From: Candidatus Poribacteria bacterium
GTDB taxonomy: Bacteria; Poribacteria; WGA-4E; UBA9662
Reading direction: 5' to 3'
DNA: 44,166 nt
NCBI GenBank assembly: GCA_002709695.1
Contig: PAQF01000062.1
Coordinates: 1 to 44,166 of the forward strand
The position numbers were made by a program, and so were the translations under genes. Below the pieces are notes generated by a model. The model did no database searches, was not told the DNA's origin, and saw only the letters and a program-made list of their open reading frames with translations. Numbering within the stretch: position 1 is the stretch's first letter; each line of letters starts with the position of its first letter. Shown here piece by piece: positions 8,121 to 18,351 of this stretch.

Positions 8121-9947
8121 TTAAGTCACAAATATTGCTTCGCGAAATTGCCCAAGTGGTCTGCCATTGTAGGACATGTCAACCGGAATAACAATTCGTT
8201 TGTTCTTTTGGGCATTTTTCGGAATGTCTATGAAAAAGCCTATTCCACTGGTCGTCTTGGGTGGGATTTCTGCCGATTGACTATCAATGCTCATGTGCCA
8301 AGACTTGGGCAAATAGGGTTGACAGGTCGCTGTTCGAGGTTCATGTGAGTGGTTAGTGAATTTCACCTCGAGCTTTACTCTCTCCCCGGATGAAACTTTT
8401 TGTTCGTAAGGGTAACAGGATACCCAGTGTTCATCCATGCCATAGTTGGGATGGTCCCAAGGGAATAATTTTTTGTATAGTAGTTCTCTTTCAGAAAGGT
8501 TAGTCAACATCATTTCTATCTGCTGGTCGGTAAAATCAAAAGCACAATCGACATGACAGTTGAAAATATGTGATGGTTTCAATTCGCCTATAAGACGAAG
8601 ACACCGACTAAAGCCAGTGTTATTTCCGAGCCAATTTCGATTACCAGAACAATAGTCATCAATTCCAGCCATCGTAAACGAATCACCAGAAAAAAATAAT
8701 TTGAGATTTTGGCCTTCTACAAGCAAACCACCGTGGTAATAGGTTTGCCCGGGAAAATGGAATGCTGTCATTTTAAATTCATTCCACTCCCACGATTCTC
8801 CCTCTTCAGTTTGGTAATCAACTTTAATCACCGCTGGTGAGATGCAAGGAATCCGGTAAGCTTCTGGGTTTTCAATAACCTGTGCGACTCTTGAATCTGC
8901 TCTAGTGTTACACGGAAACTTATTCAGAAAAACTGGAATTGCATCGACATGGTCATCATGGTAATGTGTTACCCAAAGTTCGGTTATTTCCGAGATTTCG
9001 CCTAATCCTTGCAGCTTTTCGATTTCCTGAATTACTTGTACGCTACCACAATCCATTACAAACGCTTGACGATTCTCTGAAATAATGATCCACGTGGTAC
9101 CAAAGTGCCTCAGAAAAGAAGGGGGATTCTTGCCTGAACGGATTGGCATGTGACCGTTTTTGTTTTTGTAATATGGGAAGAAGTCTGGTGCATAGTGACG
9201 TAGTGCGGAAATACCAAGGTACCGATCGTAACACAAATCAATGTGTCCTATTAAAGTATCAATTGCCGATGCTGGTTCTGAAATGATATTTCCATGTGTG
9301 GGTACCAGAAAGCTCGAGTTTTCGTCCTTAAGTAGTCTCAAACTATTGGCAAGGCGTTTTCTGTCACCCAAGAAACCGTGGTAATCAGTTCCCCAGTCTC
9401 CTTTTTGTAGAGAATATAAATCCCATATCTGTCCTTCATCGTAAATTAGATCTCCCGAGAAAATAACATGAACGTTATTACTTTCAACCAGGTAAGAGAC
9501 ACTTGCATCCGTATGTCCTGGAGTGTCTTTCACTGTAATTTTTGCGTCACCGAAAAGTATGTGATCTCCGTCTTTATAAGTTTTGGTTACTTTAACTGAT
9601 TTAGCTAGCATTAGATTATGTGGGTGATAGTTGTAAAGGTGCCAACGATGCGTGGGGTCTGACCAAAAATCTTCAACATTCTCAAAGTATTTGCGCTCCG
9701 ATTCGGGTACGCAAATTTCGGTTCCTACATCAGCAACATCAGCAATGCCAGCCACGTTGTCACGATGATGATGTGTGAATAATACTGCCACAATCTTGGT
9801 TATTCCTAGTTTATTGAGTGTTGTTCGGACACTTTCGTCTCCACAGTCAATAAGCATAGCTAGGCTACCACTACGTATAATTCCAACGTTTACACAACTA
9901 TGATGAACAAACAAATGATCGCTAATTTGAGTGAAATGACCAAACAC
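8121..9947 (-). CDS. tandem metallo-beta-lactamase protein with C-terminal Ig-like domain
   Basis: A 608-residue cytosolic protein (no signal peptide) with two MBL folds in tandem. The first (about 1-230) has THHHRDN at 58-64, so the final His of HxHxDH is Asn, but keeps FSGDLIYDEG and PTHGN. The second (about 265-490) has the intact THYHDDH near 326-332, FFSGDSF and FNCHVD. Residues about 505-608 look like an Ig/NPCBM-associated beta-sandwich (alternating strands, NHSHEP turn). Substrate unknown; MBL hydrolases act on thioesters, phosphodiesters or lactones. GTG start with AAGG 6-7 bases upstream. It sits between the VWA gene (43-base gap) and addB (4 bases), so co-transcription is likely. 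Confidence 0.75.
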   Translation of the reverse strand: MFGHFTQISDHLFVHHSCVNVGIIRSGSLAMLIDCGDESVRTTLNKLGITKIVAVLFTHHHRDNVAGIADVADVGTEICVPESERKYFENVEDFWSDPTHRWHLYNYHPHNLMLAKSVKVTKTYKDGDHILFGDAKITVKDTPGHTDASVSYLVESNNVHVIFSGDLIYDEGQIWDLYSLQKGDWGTDYHGFLGDRKRLANSLRLLKDENSSFLVPTHGNIISEPASAIDTLIGHIDLCYDRYLGISALRHYAPDFFPYYKNKNGHMPIRSGKNPPSFLRHFGTTWIIISENRQAFVMDCGSVQVIQEIEKLQGLGEISEITELWVTHYHDDHVDAIPVFLNKFPCNTRADSRVAQVIENPEAYRIPCISPAVIKVDYQTEEGESWEWNEFKMTAFHFPGQTYYHGGLLVEGQNLKLFFSGDSFTMAGIDDYCSGNRNWLGNNTGFSRCLRLIGELKPSHIFNCHVDCAFDFTDQQIEMMLTNLSERELLYKKLFPWDHPNYGMDEHWVSCYPYEQKVSSGERVKLEVKFTNHSHEPRTATCQPYLPKSWHMSIDSQSAEIPPKTTSGIGFFIDIPKNAQKNKRIVIPVDMSYNGRPLGQFREAIFVT

Positions 9948-9990
9948 AATTTACCTTTCTCTAAATTTAACAAGTAGTCGAATGACCAAG

Positions 9991-12069
9991 TTAGATTCGA
10001 TTCGCCAAGAACATTTCACCAATTGTTAAAGCAAGAAGAGCGAGCATCGTATACCACCATAGACTTTGTTTTTTTTCGGTGTTTTCTTGATACGCAATGA
10101 TCATTTCTTTTGACATTTTTGTTGGTTGTTGATCTGGATTGGTGAGCATTGATGTTAATTCTTCGGTGTCCTTTGATGCTAGATCGGACTCTCGTGGATC
10201 AGGATTGACACAGAATTTACGATTTTCTGCACCTGAGGTGTATACTGAATAAATACCGGGCAATTCTGTATCGCTATATAGAGTGGAACCAAACTCACTA
10301 ATTTTTAGTCGGGTTTCATTCCCTTGTGGATTAAAAATGGCTGCTTCCGTTCCTGCCGGTAGATTGTAATTATTGAGTTCTATGACGTCACCAACCAGAT
10401 AGTTTATAGTTTGGGTTGATTTAGTGAGTGTTAGGTGTTTGATTGTTTCGTGTAGAAATGGGAGGTAAACAGCATGGATTGGCATATCAGTCCATTCGCG
10501 GTCAATCGATGATGTAAAATAGAGAACACGTCCTCGACCGTACTCCTTTTCAACAAGAGTTGGGTTTTGATCATCAAAACTTGCTAGAATTCTCGCTTCA
10601 TCGTTTGGAATAATTTGAATATAACGGTAAAATCGGCTACTGCTGAAATTGCCATGGTTTGGATTTTTAAAAGGTTTGAATATTGGATGGTTGTAATCAA
10701 GATTGGTAATAATTCGAGACTGACTACGGTCAACTGCGTCGCCTACAAAAGCGACCAAATGGCAAGGTAGAAGTGATTTGTTATCCGTTCCAAGCATCAG
10801 ATTGTAATTATCCAAGTCTAGTTGATTCCCACCTGTTATAAAAAGTGCCCCACCTGATTTGACAAAGGATGTCAAGCCCTTTGCCATGTTCTCTGTTAGG
10901 CTTCTGACGTTTGCGAGAATAATAAGATCAGCATCTGTAATCTTAGTAGAAGGTAAAAATTGATTTGTACTTTCGAAACTTATGGGGACTATCTTTTGAA
11001 GTGCCTGAATTGCCTTTTGTAAATAAAATATTTCATTCTTATACGGATCACGGCTGGGCTCACCATTTAGACAGTGAACATCAATTGTTTGCCGACCTTC
11101 GAATTGAAAATAGCGTCGATTATCAATTCGAACCGGATCTTCAGGTAGTTCAGCATAGCCATATTGTTTAGCTTGACTTGTGATGGGAATTTGGAACCAT
11201 ACATCTGCAATATCGCGACTTGGTACATCAATAAACTTCGTTTCTATTAGTTTGTGGTTGATAAAAAGGTTTAGTGGGATCTTGTCAAAATCATGATTAC
11301 TGAAGTTGGAAATACGAACAACAATTTCCATCCAACGGTGGTCCATCAACACAATTGGTGGAACCTTAATATCTGAAATTGCTAGATTGTGAGCATTTTC
11401 GGAATGTAAATCAACAAACTTAATAGTAACATTCGAACTTAATTTATCTGATTCAATAAAACGTTCCCACCCCAAGTTTTGGAGGTCGCTGATCAGCACA
11501 ATTTCTTTTTGCCCAATTTTTATTTCCTGAAGTAACTCATCAGCAGCTTGAATTGCATGTAGGAAATCTGTGGGATGATTGGTGAGACTGGTAGAATCAA
11601 TTGCCATTTTTAGTAAATTATGCTCTGTGTCTAGTGGTTTGACTATTTGGGTAATGTTGGATGCTCTGATTAGAGTTGCTTTGTCTCTCGGCTTAAGTTT
11701 ATCAACAATTGAAATCGCTGATTTTTTGCCGCGATCAAGTGCATTGTGATAGCCCATGCTGAATGAGTTATCCAAGATCAAAACAACGTGGCGGGACCCT
11801 CCTGTGTTTGCGGTTATAGCCAGCTGATTAACAAAAAATGGTCTTGCAAATGCTAACCCAAGTAAGCTTAGAATAAGCATTCGTATAGCTAAAAGGATCA
11901 ATTTCTTGAACTTGTGCCTTTGGGTCTTAATTTGACTCGACATTTTAATAAAGCGGATGGTGCTAAACACAAGTCGTTTTGCCCGTTCACGGTTAAGTAG
12001 GTGAAGAATGAGTGGCACTGCAGCACCCAATATACCGGCAAAGATAAAAAAGGGAGTGAGAAATTGCAT
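9991..12069 (-). CDS. BatA-type membrane protein with von Willebrand A domain
   Basis: A 692-residue membrane protein. Residues 1-80 form the BatA/aerotolerance N-terminal module: a hydrophobic helix (5-25), the typical HLLNRERAKRLVFSTIRFI stretch, then a second helix (58-78). A VWA domain follows with the MIDAS start DNSFS (Asp100, Ser102, Ser104). Residues about 355-560 resemble a class I glutamine amidotransferase-like fold common in this family, and the last 20 residues are a C-terminal membrane anchor. Start ATG overlaps the DUF58 stop by one base. DUF58 plus BatA-type pairs usually work with a MoxR AAA ATPase as a metal-dependent chaperone or envelope-stress system, but no MoxR gene is adjacent here. 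Confidence 0.82.
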   Translation of the reverse strand: MQFLTPFFIFAGILGAAVPLILHLLNRERAKRLVFSTIRFIKMSSQIKTQRHKFKKLILLAIRMLILSLLGLAFARPFFVNQLAITANTGGSRHVVLILDNSFSMGYHNALDRGKKSAISIVDKLKPRDKATLIRASNITQIVKPLDTEHNLLKMAIDSTSLTNHPTDFLHAIQAADELLQEIKIGQKEIVLISDLQNLGWERFIESDKLSSNVTIKFVDLHSENAHNLAISDIKVPPIVLMDHRWMEIVVRISNFSNHDFDKIPLNLFINHKLIETKFIDVPSRDIADVWFQIPITSQAKQYGYAELPEDPVRIDNRRYFQFEGRQTIDVHCLNGEPSRDPYKNEIFYLQKAIQALQKIVPISFESTNQFLPSTKITDADLIILANVRSLTENMAKGLTSFVKSGGALFITGGNQLDLDNYNLMLGTDNKSLLPCHLVAFVGDAVDRSQSRIITNLDYNHPIFKPFKNPNHGNFSSSRFYRYIQIIPNDEARILASFDDQNPTLVEKEYGRGRVLYFTSSIDREWTDMPIHAVYLPFLHETIKHLTLTKSTQTINYLVGDVIELNNYNLPAGTEAAIFNPQGNETRLKISEFGSTLYSDTELPGIYSVYTSGAENRKFCVNPDPRESDLASKDTEELTSMLTNPDQQPTKMSKEMIIAYQENTEKKQSLWWYTMLALLALTIGEMFLANRI

Positions 12070-12971
12070 TACATTAACCCTTCCCGTTTGGCTAGGTAGG
12101 ATACCAATGCGAAATCAAGTGGAGTTGAAGTATCGATCATGTTATAATCGATGTTGGATTTTCCTGTGGCTGATCTATAATGTTTGATAAAATCTTGGAG
12201 GGCTTCTTGGTAGTTGTTGCGAATAACAGGTGGTGTTGTTACTATTTCCTCACTGGTCTCTGAATCAACAAAACGAGAAACTTGATTAAAGTCAAATACT
12301 AATTCCTGATGATCTAAAATGTGAAATAGGATAACTTCATGTCCATCATAACGGAAGTGTTGCAGGGCTTTGAGAACCTGATCGGGGTTTTCGTCGTACA
12401 GATCCGAGATTAATATGACCAAGCCGCGCTTTGTCAGTCGCTCTGCGATACGGTGGAGTGGTTGTGACAACTGAGTCAACTTGTTTGTTTTAACTTTTTC
12501 AAGCATCAGCAGAATTGAGTGGAGATGTGTCGGTGTGCTGTGAGCAGGTAGATACCCTTGAATTGTTTCATCAAAATGAGAAAATCCAACAGCATCACGC
12601 TGTTTAATCATGAAGTATGATAATGATGCAATTAAGAAAGATGCATATTCTAACTTGGTCAGATCACCCGATCCGTATGTCATTGACTCACTGGTATCGA
12701 GCAAAATATGACAATTAAGATTTGTCTCTTCTTCAAACTGTTTTATGTAGTATCGGTCTGTGCGTCCGTAGATTTTCCAGTCGATGTATTTAGGGTCGTC
12801 GCCAGGTATATATTGCCGGTATTGAGAAAACTCGACACTAAATCCGTGATAAGGGCTTTTGTGAAGGCCTGAGACAAAGCCTTCAACCACAGCTTTTGCC
12901 ACTAATTCTAAGTTGCCAATATTTGCCAAAATCGATGGGTTTAAGAATCGTTGTACTCCTTGGTTGTTCAT
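12069..12971 (-). CDS. DUF58 protein
   Basis: A 300-residue DUF58 protein. The signature runs VVEGFVSGLHKSPYHG (28-43), SQYRQYIPGDDPKYIDWK (49-66), RTDRYYIKQFEEETN (70-84), then a VWA-like strand with LDTSES (Asp92, Ser94, Ser96). DUF58 proteins are partners of MoxR ATPases and BatA-type proteins. It is the first gene of the minus-strand unit DUF58, BatA, MBL, addB. Only 26 bases separate its ATG from the divergent lipoprotein ATG, so at least one promoter must lie inside a coding region. No clear Shine-Dalgarno precedes the ATG. Confidence 0.88.
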   Translation of the reverse strand: MNNQGVQRFLNPSILANIGNLELVAKAVVEGFVSGLHKSPYHGFSVEFSQYRQYIPGDDPKYIDWKIYGRTDRYYIKQFEEETNLNCHILLDTSESMTYGSGDLTKLEYASFLIASLSYFMIKQRDAVGFSHFDETIQGYLPAHSTPTHLHSILLMLEKVKTNKLTQLSQPLHRIAERLTKRGLVILISDLYDENPDQVLKALQHFRYDGHEVILFHILDHQELVFDFNQVSRFVDSETSEEIVTTPPVIRNNYQEALQDFIKHYRSATGKSNIDYNMIDTSTPLDFALVSYLAKREGLM

Positions 12972-12997
12972 AATTTTTTCGTCTACGGTTAAATGTA

Positions 12998-13627
12998 ATG
13001 AAGTTTTGGAATAATCAGAAAAATATAGTTTTGTTGTTTTGGGTGCTGATGGTGCTAGGTATCATCAGTTGTGGTAAGGCGATTCAGCCCAAAAAAGTAA
13101 ATGTTGGTCAGTCGAATCATTTTCAGCCTGAACTGATCCAAACTATCGCCATTATGCCACTTGTGTATGATGGCACCGATCAAAATATTGCCGATGCAAT
13201 GATGAATGAATTGACTGTTCAGATTCTGCAACTTGATCGCTTTTCAATAGTTGACTCCTACAAAGTTGCCATTTTAGTTGAAGCCGAAGGATTGGAAGGA
13301 TCTAGTCTTAGCGATTCTATTGTCAAAAGTATTGGGAGTAATTTAAAAGCTGATGCAATCTTGCTGGGAAAAATCACCCATTTTGTTAATGGAAGCAGGC
13401 GATATATTTTATTTAAACAAAAACCTAAAATTGGAATAAACCTACGGATGATTTCGATAGCAGAGGCTGTTCCAACCACCATCTGGACGCTTAATGATAT
13501 CTTTGATAGCAATGAGGAAGCAGTTCACAATCTGGTGGATGAATCAGACCGCCATAAAATCCAAAGCGATACAAATTTTCTTGTTAACATAGTTTGCAAC
13601 GAAATTGTGAAGACGCTAGATTTTTGA
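12998..13627 (+). CDS. secreted lipoprotein, possible TolB/LpoB-like or CsgG-like domain
   Basis: A 209-residue lipoprotein. The N-terminus MKFWNNQKN is followed by a hydrophobic core and a lipobox ending at Cys25 (GIISC). The mature part begins with a linker, then a strand-helix pattern (TIAIMPLVYDGTD, IADAMMNELTVQIL, FSIVDSYKVAILV, SNLKADAILLGKI) typical of the TolB-N/CsgG/LpoB group of periplasmic alpha-beta domains; the phrase 'GADAIIvGkI' is common in that group. Such proteins assemble at the outer membrane, but no partner gene is visible. The family assignment is moderate; function is unknown. Confidence 0.6.
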   Translation: MKFWNNQKNIVLLFWVLMVLGIISCGKAIQPKKVNVGQSNHFQPELIQTIAIMPLVYDGTDQNIADAMMNELTVQILQLDRFSIVDSYKVAILVEAEGLEGSSLSDSIVKSIGSNLKADAILLGKITHFVNGSRRYILFKQKPKIGINLRMISIAEAVPTTIWTLNDIFDSNEEAVHNLVDESDRHKIQSDTNFLVNIVCNEIVKTLDF

Positions 13628-13678
13628 TAACAACTCTATTTTTTAAGCTATAGTATACCAAATTTTGGACACAGGTTA

Positions 13679-15061
13679 ATGGAAATCAATAATACCTTAA
13701 CACTTGAGCAACTTAAACCGAAGTTGGATCTTCTGTTTAAACTTTCTGGGCAGAAGATCCTCGATATAGAAGAAACTTGGGACTCAAACCAAGGCACACC
13801 TGTCTTTACAGCTGAGGGCAAATATACAACACGTGGTTGGACTGAATGGACACAAGGTTTTCAGTTTGGGGCGGCACTTTTGCAATTTGATGCCACTGGT
13901 GATAGTCAATTCCTTGATATTGCTAGAAAGAACATTATCGAAAAAATGGCTACTCATGTTTCACATGTTGGTGTGCATGACCACGGTTTCAATAATATAT
14001 CAACTTACGGTAATCTGAGAAGATTAATTCTGGAACGGTTAATTGAACGTAATGATTGGGAAATACATTTTTGCGAAATGGCATTAAAAGCCTCCGCTGC
14101 TGTACAAGCAAGTCGCTGGACCAATACTAGCGATGGGAAAGGCTACATTTACTCTTTTAATGGACCTCATTCACTCTTTTCTGATACGATGCGGTCACTA
14201 CGTGTACTTGGTGTTGGTTATCAACTCGGTCATGTGCTTATGGGAGAAGGCGATTGTGAGATTTCCCTGTTAGAGCGACTTCTCCACCACTCCGAAACTA
14301 ATGCAAAGTACAACGTGTATTATGGCGAAGAACGTGATCGCTACGATGTCCGAGGTCGGGTTGTACACGAATCTATCTTCAATATCAACGATGGAAACTA
14401 TCGATGTCCTTCCACTCAACAAGGGTATTCGCCATTTACTACTTGGACACGAGGATTGGCGTGGGTAATTACTGGTTATGCAGAACAACTCGAATTTTTC
14501 GATACCTTAAGCGATAAGGATCTTCAGCCATTTGGTGGCAGATTGAAAGTTTCATCCCATATGGTTCGAGCGGCGAAAGCGACGGCAGATTTTTATATTA
14601 AAAATACTCCAATTGATGGTATACCGTATTGGGATACTGGAGCCCCTAGCTTGCCGAAACTAGGAGATTATCTACATCAATTTTCCAATCCGTTTAACAG
14701 CTATGAACCAATCGACAGTTCTGCGGCTGCCATCACTGGACAGGGGTTAATAAGACTGGGAAAATACTTGCAGGATCACAACGAAAGGGAGCTTGGTGTT
14801 GCATACTATCAAGCTGGACTTACGATTGCTGATACATTGCTTGGATCACCTTACCTTTCTGAATCTGAAAATCATCAAGGATTGTTGTTGCATTCGATTT
14901 ATCATCATCCTAATGGTTGGGATTATTGTCCTGAAGGTTACAAAATTCCATGCGGGGAATCTTCAATGTGGGGAGATTATCACCTGCGTGAGTTTGCTCT
15001 TCTATTGATAAGGTTATCAGAAAACCAATCTTATTTGACGTTTTTCTCGAATGGAGATTAG
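13679..15061 (+). CDS. GH88-like unsaturated glucuronyl hydrolase
   Basis: A 460-residue (alpha/alpha)6-barrel glycosidase of the GH88/GH105 type, which hydrolyses unsaturated uronic-acid residues left by polysaccharide lyases. Candidate catalytic aspartates are Asp101 (VGVHDHGF) and Asp169 (SLFSDTMRS), matching the two conserved GH88 aspartates. YSPFTTWTRGLAWVITGYAE near 259-278, DSSAAAITGQGL near 349-360 and a terminal SSMWGDYHLREF are all typical. There is no signal peptide, so it should act in the cytoplasm on imported oligosaccharides. ATG preceded by AGG 5 bases upstream. It is followed after 6 bases by the GlcF-like gene. No lyase, sulfatase or TonB transporter lies nearby. Confidence 0.8.
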   Translation: MEINNTLTLEQLKPKLDLLFKLSGQKILDIEETWDSNQGTPVFTAEGKYTTRGWTEWTQGFQFGAALLQFDATGDSQFLDIARKNIIEKMATHVSHVGVHDHGFNNISTYGNLRRLILERLIERNDWEIHFCEMALKASAAVQASRWTNTSDGKGYIYSFNGPHSLFSDTMRSLRVLGVGYQLGHVLMGEGDCEISLLERLLHHSETNAKYNVYYGEERDRYDVRGRVVHESIFNINDGNYRCPSTQQGYSPFTTWTRGLAWVITGYAEQLEFFDTLSDKDLQPFGGRLKVSSHMVRAAKATADFYIKNTPIDGIPYWDTGAPSLPKLGDYLHQFSNPFNSYEPIDSSAAAITGQGLIRLGKYLQDHNERELGVAYYQAGLTIADTLLGSPYLSESENHQGLLLHSIYHHPNGWDYCPEGYKIPCGESSMWGDYHLREFALLLIRLSENQSYLTFFSNGD

Positions 15062-15067
15062 TTAGGA

Positions 15068-16390
15068 ATGATAGAGCCGGTGATACCAATTTCTGGTATA
15101 GAGTTGCTAAGGCGTGAGAAACTTGATGCTTGTACCCATTGTGGGCTTTGTTTACCAACCTGTCCGACATACAGTGAACTCGGACTCGAAACGGATTCAC
15201 CTCGAGGAAGAATCTACCTAACCAATGGCATAATTGAAGAAGAAAACCCCGTTCCAATTGGCAAAGAATTCGCAAAATATATTTATCGTTGTTTAGATTG
15301 TCGAGCTTGTGAAACAGCTTGTCCTTCTGGTGTCCATTTTGGTGAGATTATTGAAGCCGCACGGGCTATATATGAGATGAATACGGATCGTCCTTGGTAC
15401 CAGAAAATTCTACGCGATCTAGTATTCAGAAAGCTTTTGCCCAATAAGGAGAATCTGAGCCTCTTATTTACCTTGATATGGTTATATCAGAAAACCGGCA
15501 TTAGAACGATCGTTCAAAAAACTGGGATTCTGAAATTGATGGGTAGATTAGGTGAAATGGAATCGATGCTTCCTAGTCTTCCTAACCCATTAATGAAGTC
15601 AGAAATTCGAGAATTTCTACCGGCAAAAGGGGAAACCAAGCATCGGGTTGGCTTCATTCCTGGTTGTGTTATGAATCAGATTTTTGTCGATACGAATTTG
15701 GCAACAGTTCGTGTACTAAATGAAAACGGTTGTGATGTTGTTATTCCATCTCAGCAAACGTGCTGTGGAGCACTCCACGTTCATAATGGTGATTACGAAA
15801 CCGCAGTCAAACTTGCAATGCAAAACATTCAAGCTTTTGATCTCGACGATCTGGATGCGATCGTAATTAATTCGGCTGGATGTGGGGCTACCCTAAAGGA
15901 ATATGATGTGTTGATGCATCATCAATCTTCCGATTACCTCAAAAAAGCAGCTCTATTTTGTGCAAAGATGGTAGATATCAGCGAGTTTCTCGGATCTATC
16001 GATTTTGTCCCTCCACAAGGTGATATAAATCGTCGTGTGACATATGATGAACCGTGTCATTTGGTGCATGGGCAACAAGTTAGAAACGAACCTAGGTTTT
16101 TGCTTCGGTCTATCCCGGGACTGGAGTTGGTTGAATTACAGGAATCGGAATGGTGTTGTGGTAGTGCAGGCATCTATAATATCACCCAACCGGAGATGTC
16201 AAAGCAGATTCTTGAACGGAAGATGGAGCATATTGCTGATACAGGTGCCGAAATTGTCGCTACTGGAAACCCCGGCTGTATTATGCAAATCCAAGTAGGA
16301 ATAAGAAGACATAAACTACCAATGTTTGTTATGCACCCAATAGATTTGTTAGATTGCTCTTACCGTAATATTGACCCACTTGTTAATTAG
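15068..16390 (+). CDS. GlcF-like Fe-S oxidoreductase subunit (CCG domains)
   Basis: A 440-residue protein in the family of glycolate oxidase iron-sulfur subunits. Two 4Fe-4S ferredoxin motifs are present: C-x2-C-x2-C-x3-C at Cys22/25/28/32 and at Cys75/78/81/85. Two CCG (heterodisulfide reductase B-type) repeats follow, seen as CCGALH with SAGCG, and CCGSAGI with NPGC. Such subunits normally pair with flavoprotein GlcD/GlcE to oxidise glycolate or D-lactate. No flavoprotein is in the window, so the partner must be encoded elsewhere. It lies in a tight plus-strand run with the GH88-like gene and the transporter. Confidence 0.85.
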   Translation: MIEPVIPISGIELLRREKLDACTHCGLCLPTCPTYSELGLETDSPRGRIYLTNGIIEEENPVPIGKEFAKYIYRCLDCRACETACPSGVHFGEIIEAARAIYEMNTDRPWYQKILRDLVFRKLLPNKENLSLLFTLIWLYQKTGIRTIVQKTGILKLMGRLGEMESMLPSLPNPLMKSEIREFLPAKGETKHRVGFIPGCVMNQIFVDTNLATVRVLNENGCDVVIPSQQTCCGALHVHNGDYETAVKLAMQNIQAFDLDDLDAIVINSAGCGATLKEYDVLMHHQSSDYLKKAALFCAKMVDISEFLGSIDFVPPQGDINRRVTYDEPCHLVHGQQVRNEPRFLLRSIPGLELVELQESEWCCGSAGIYNITQPEMSKQILERKMEHIADTGAEIVATGNPGCIMQIQVGIRRHKLPMFVMHPIDLLDCSYRNIDPLVN

Positions 16391-16398
16391 TGTTGATT

Positions 16399-18304
<1,906 letters not shown>

Positions 18305-18351
18305 TTTCTAATATAGATTTTCAGATAGTTTAAGGTTTGTGTTTTAAACAG

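Noticed and set aside
13624-13654. TTGATA/TATAGT pair before the GH88-like gene
   Set aside because: Spacer of 19 bases and weak context; chance is likely in AT-rich DNA.
18305-18351. GTTTAA/TTAAAC inverted repeat between bioD and the TPR gene
   Set aside because: Six AT-rich base pairs with a 10-base loop are too weak to call a terminator.
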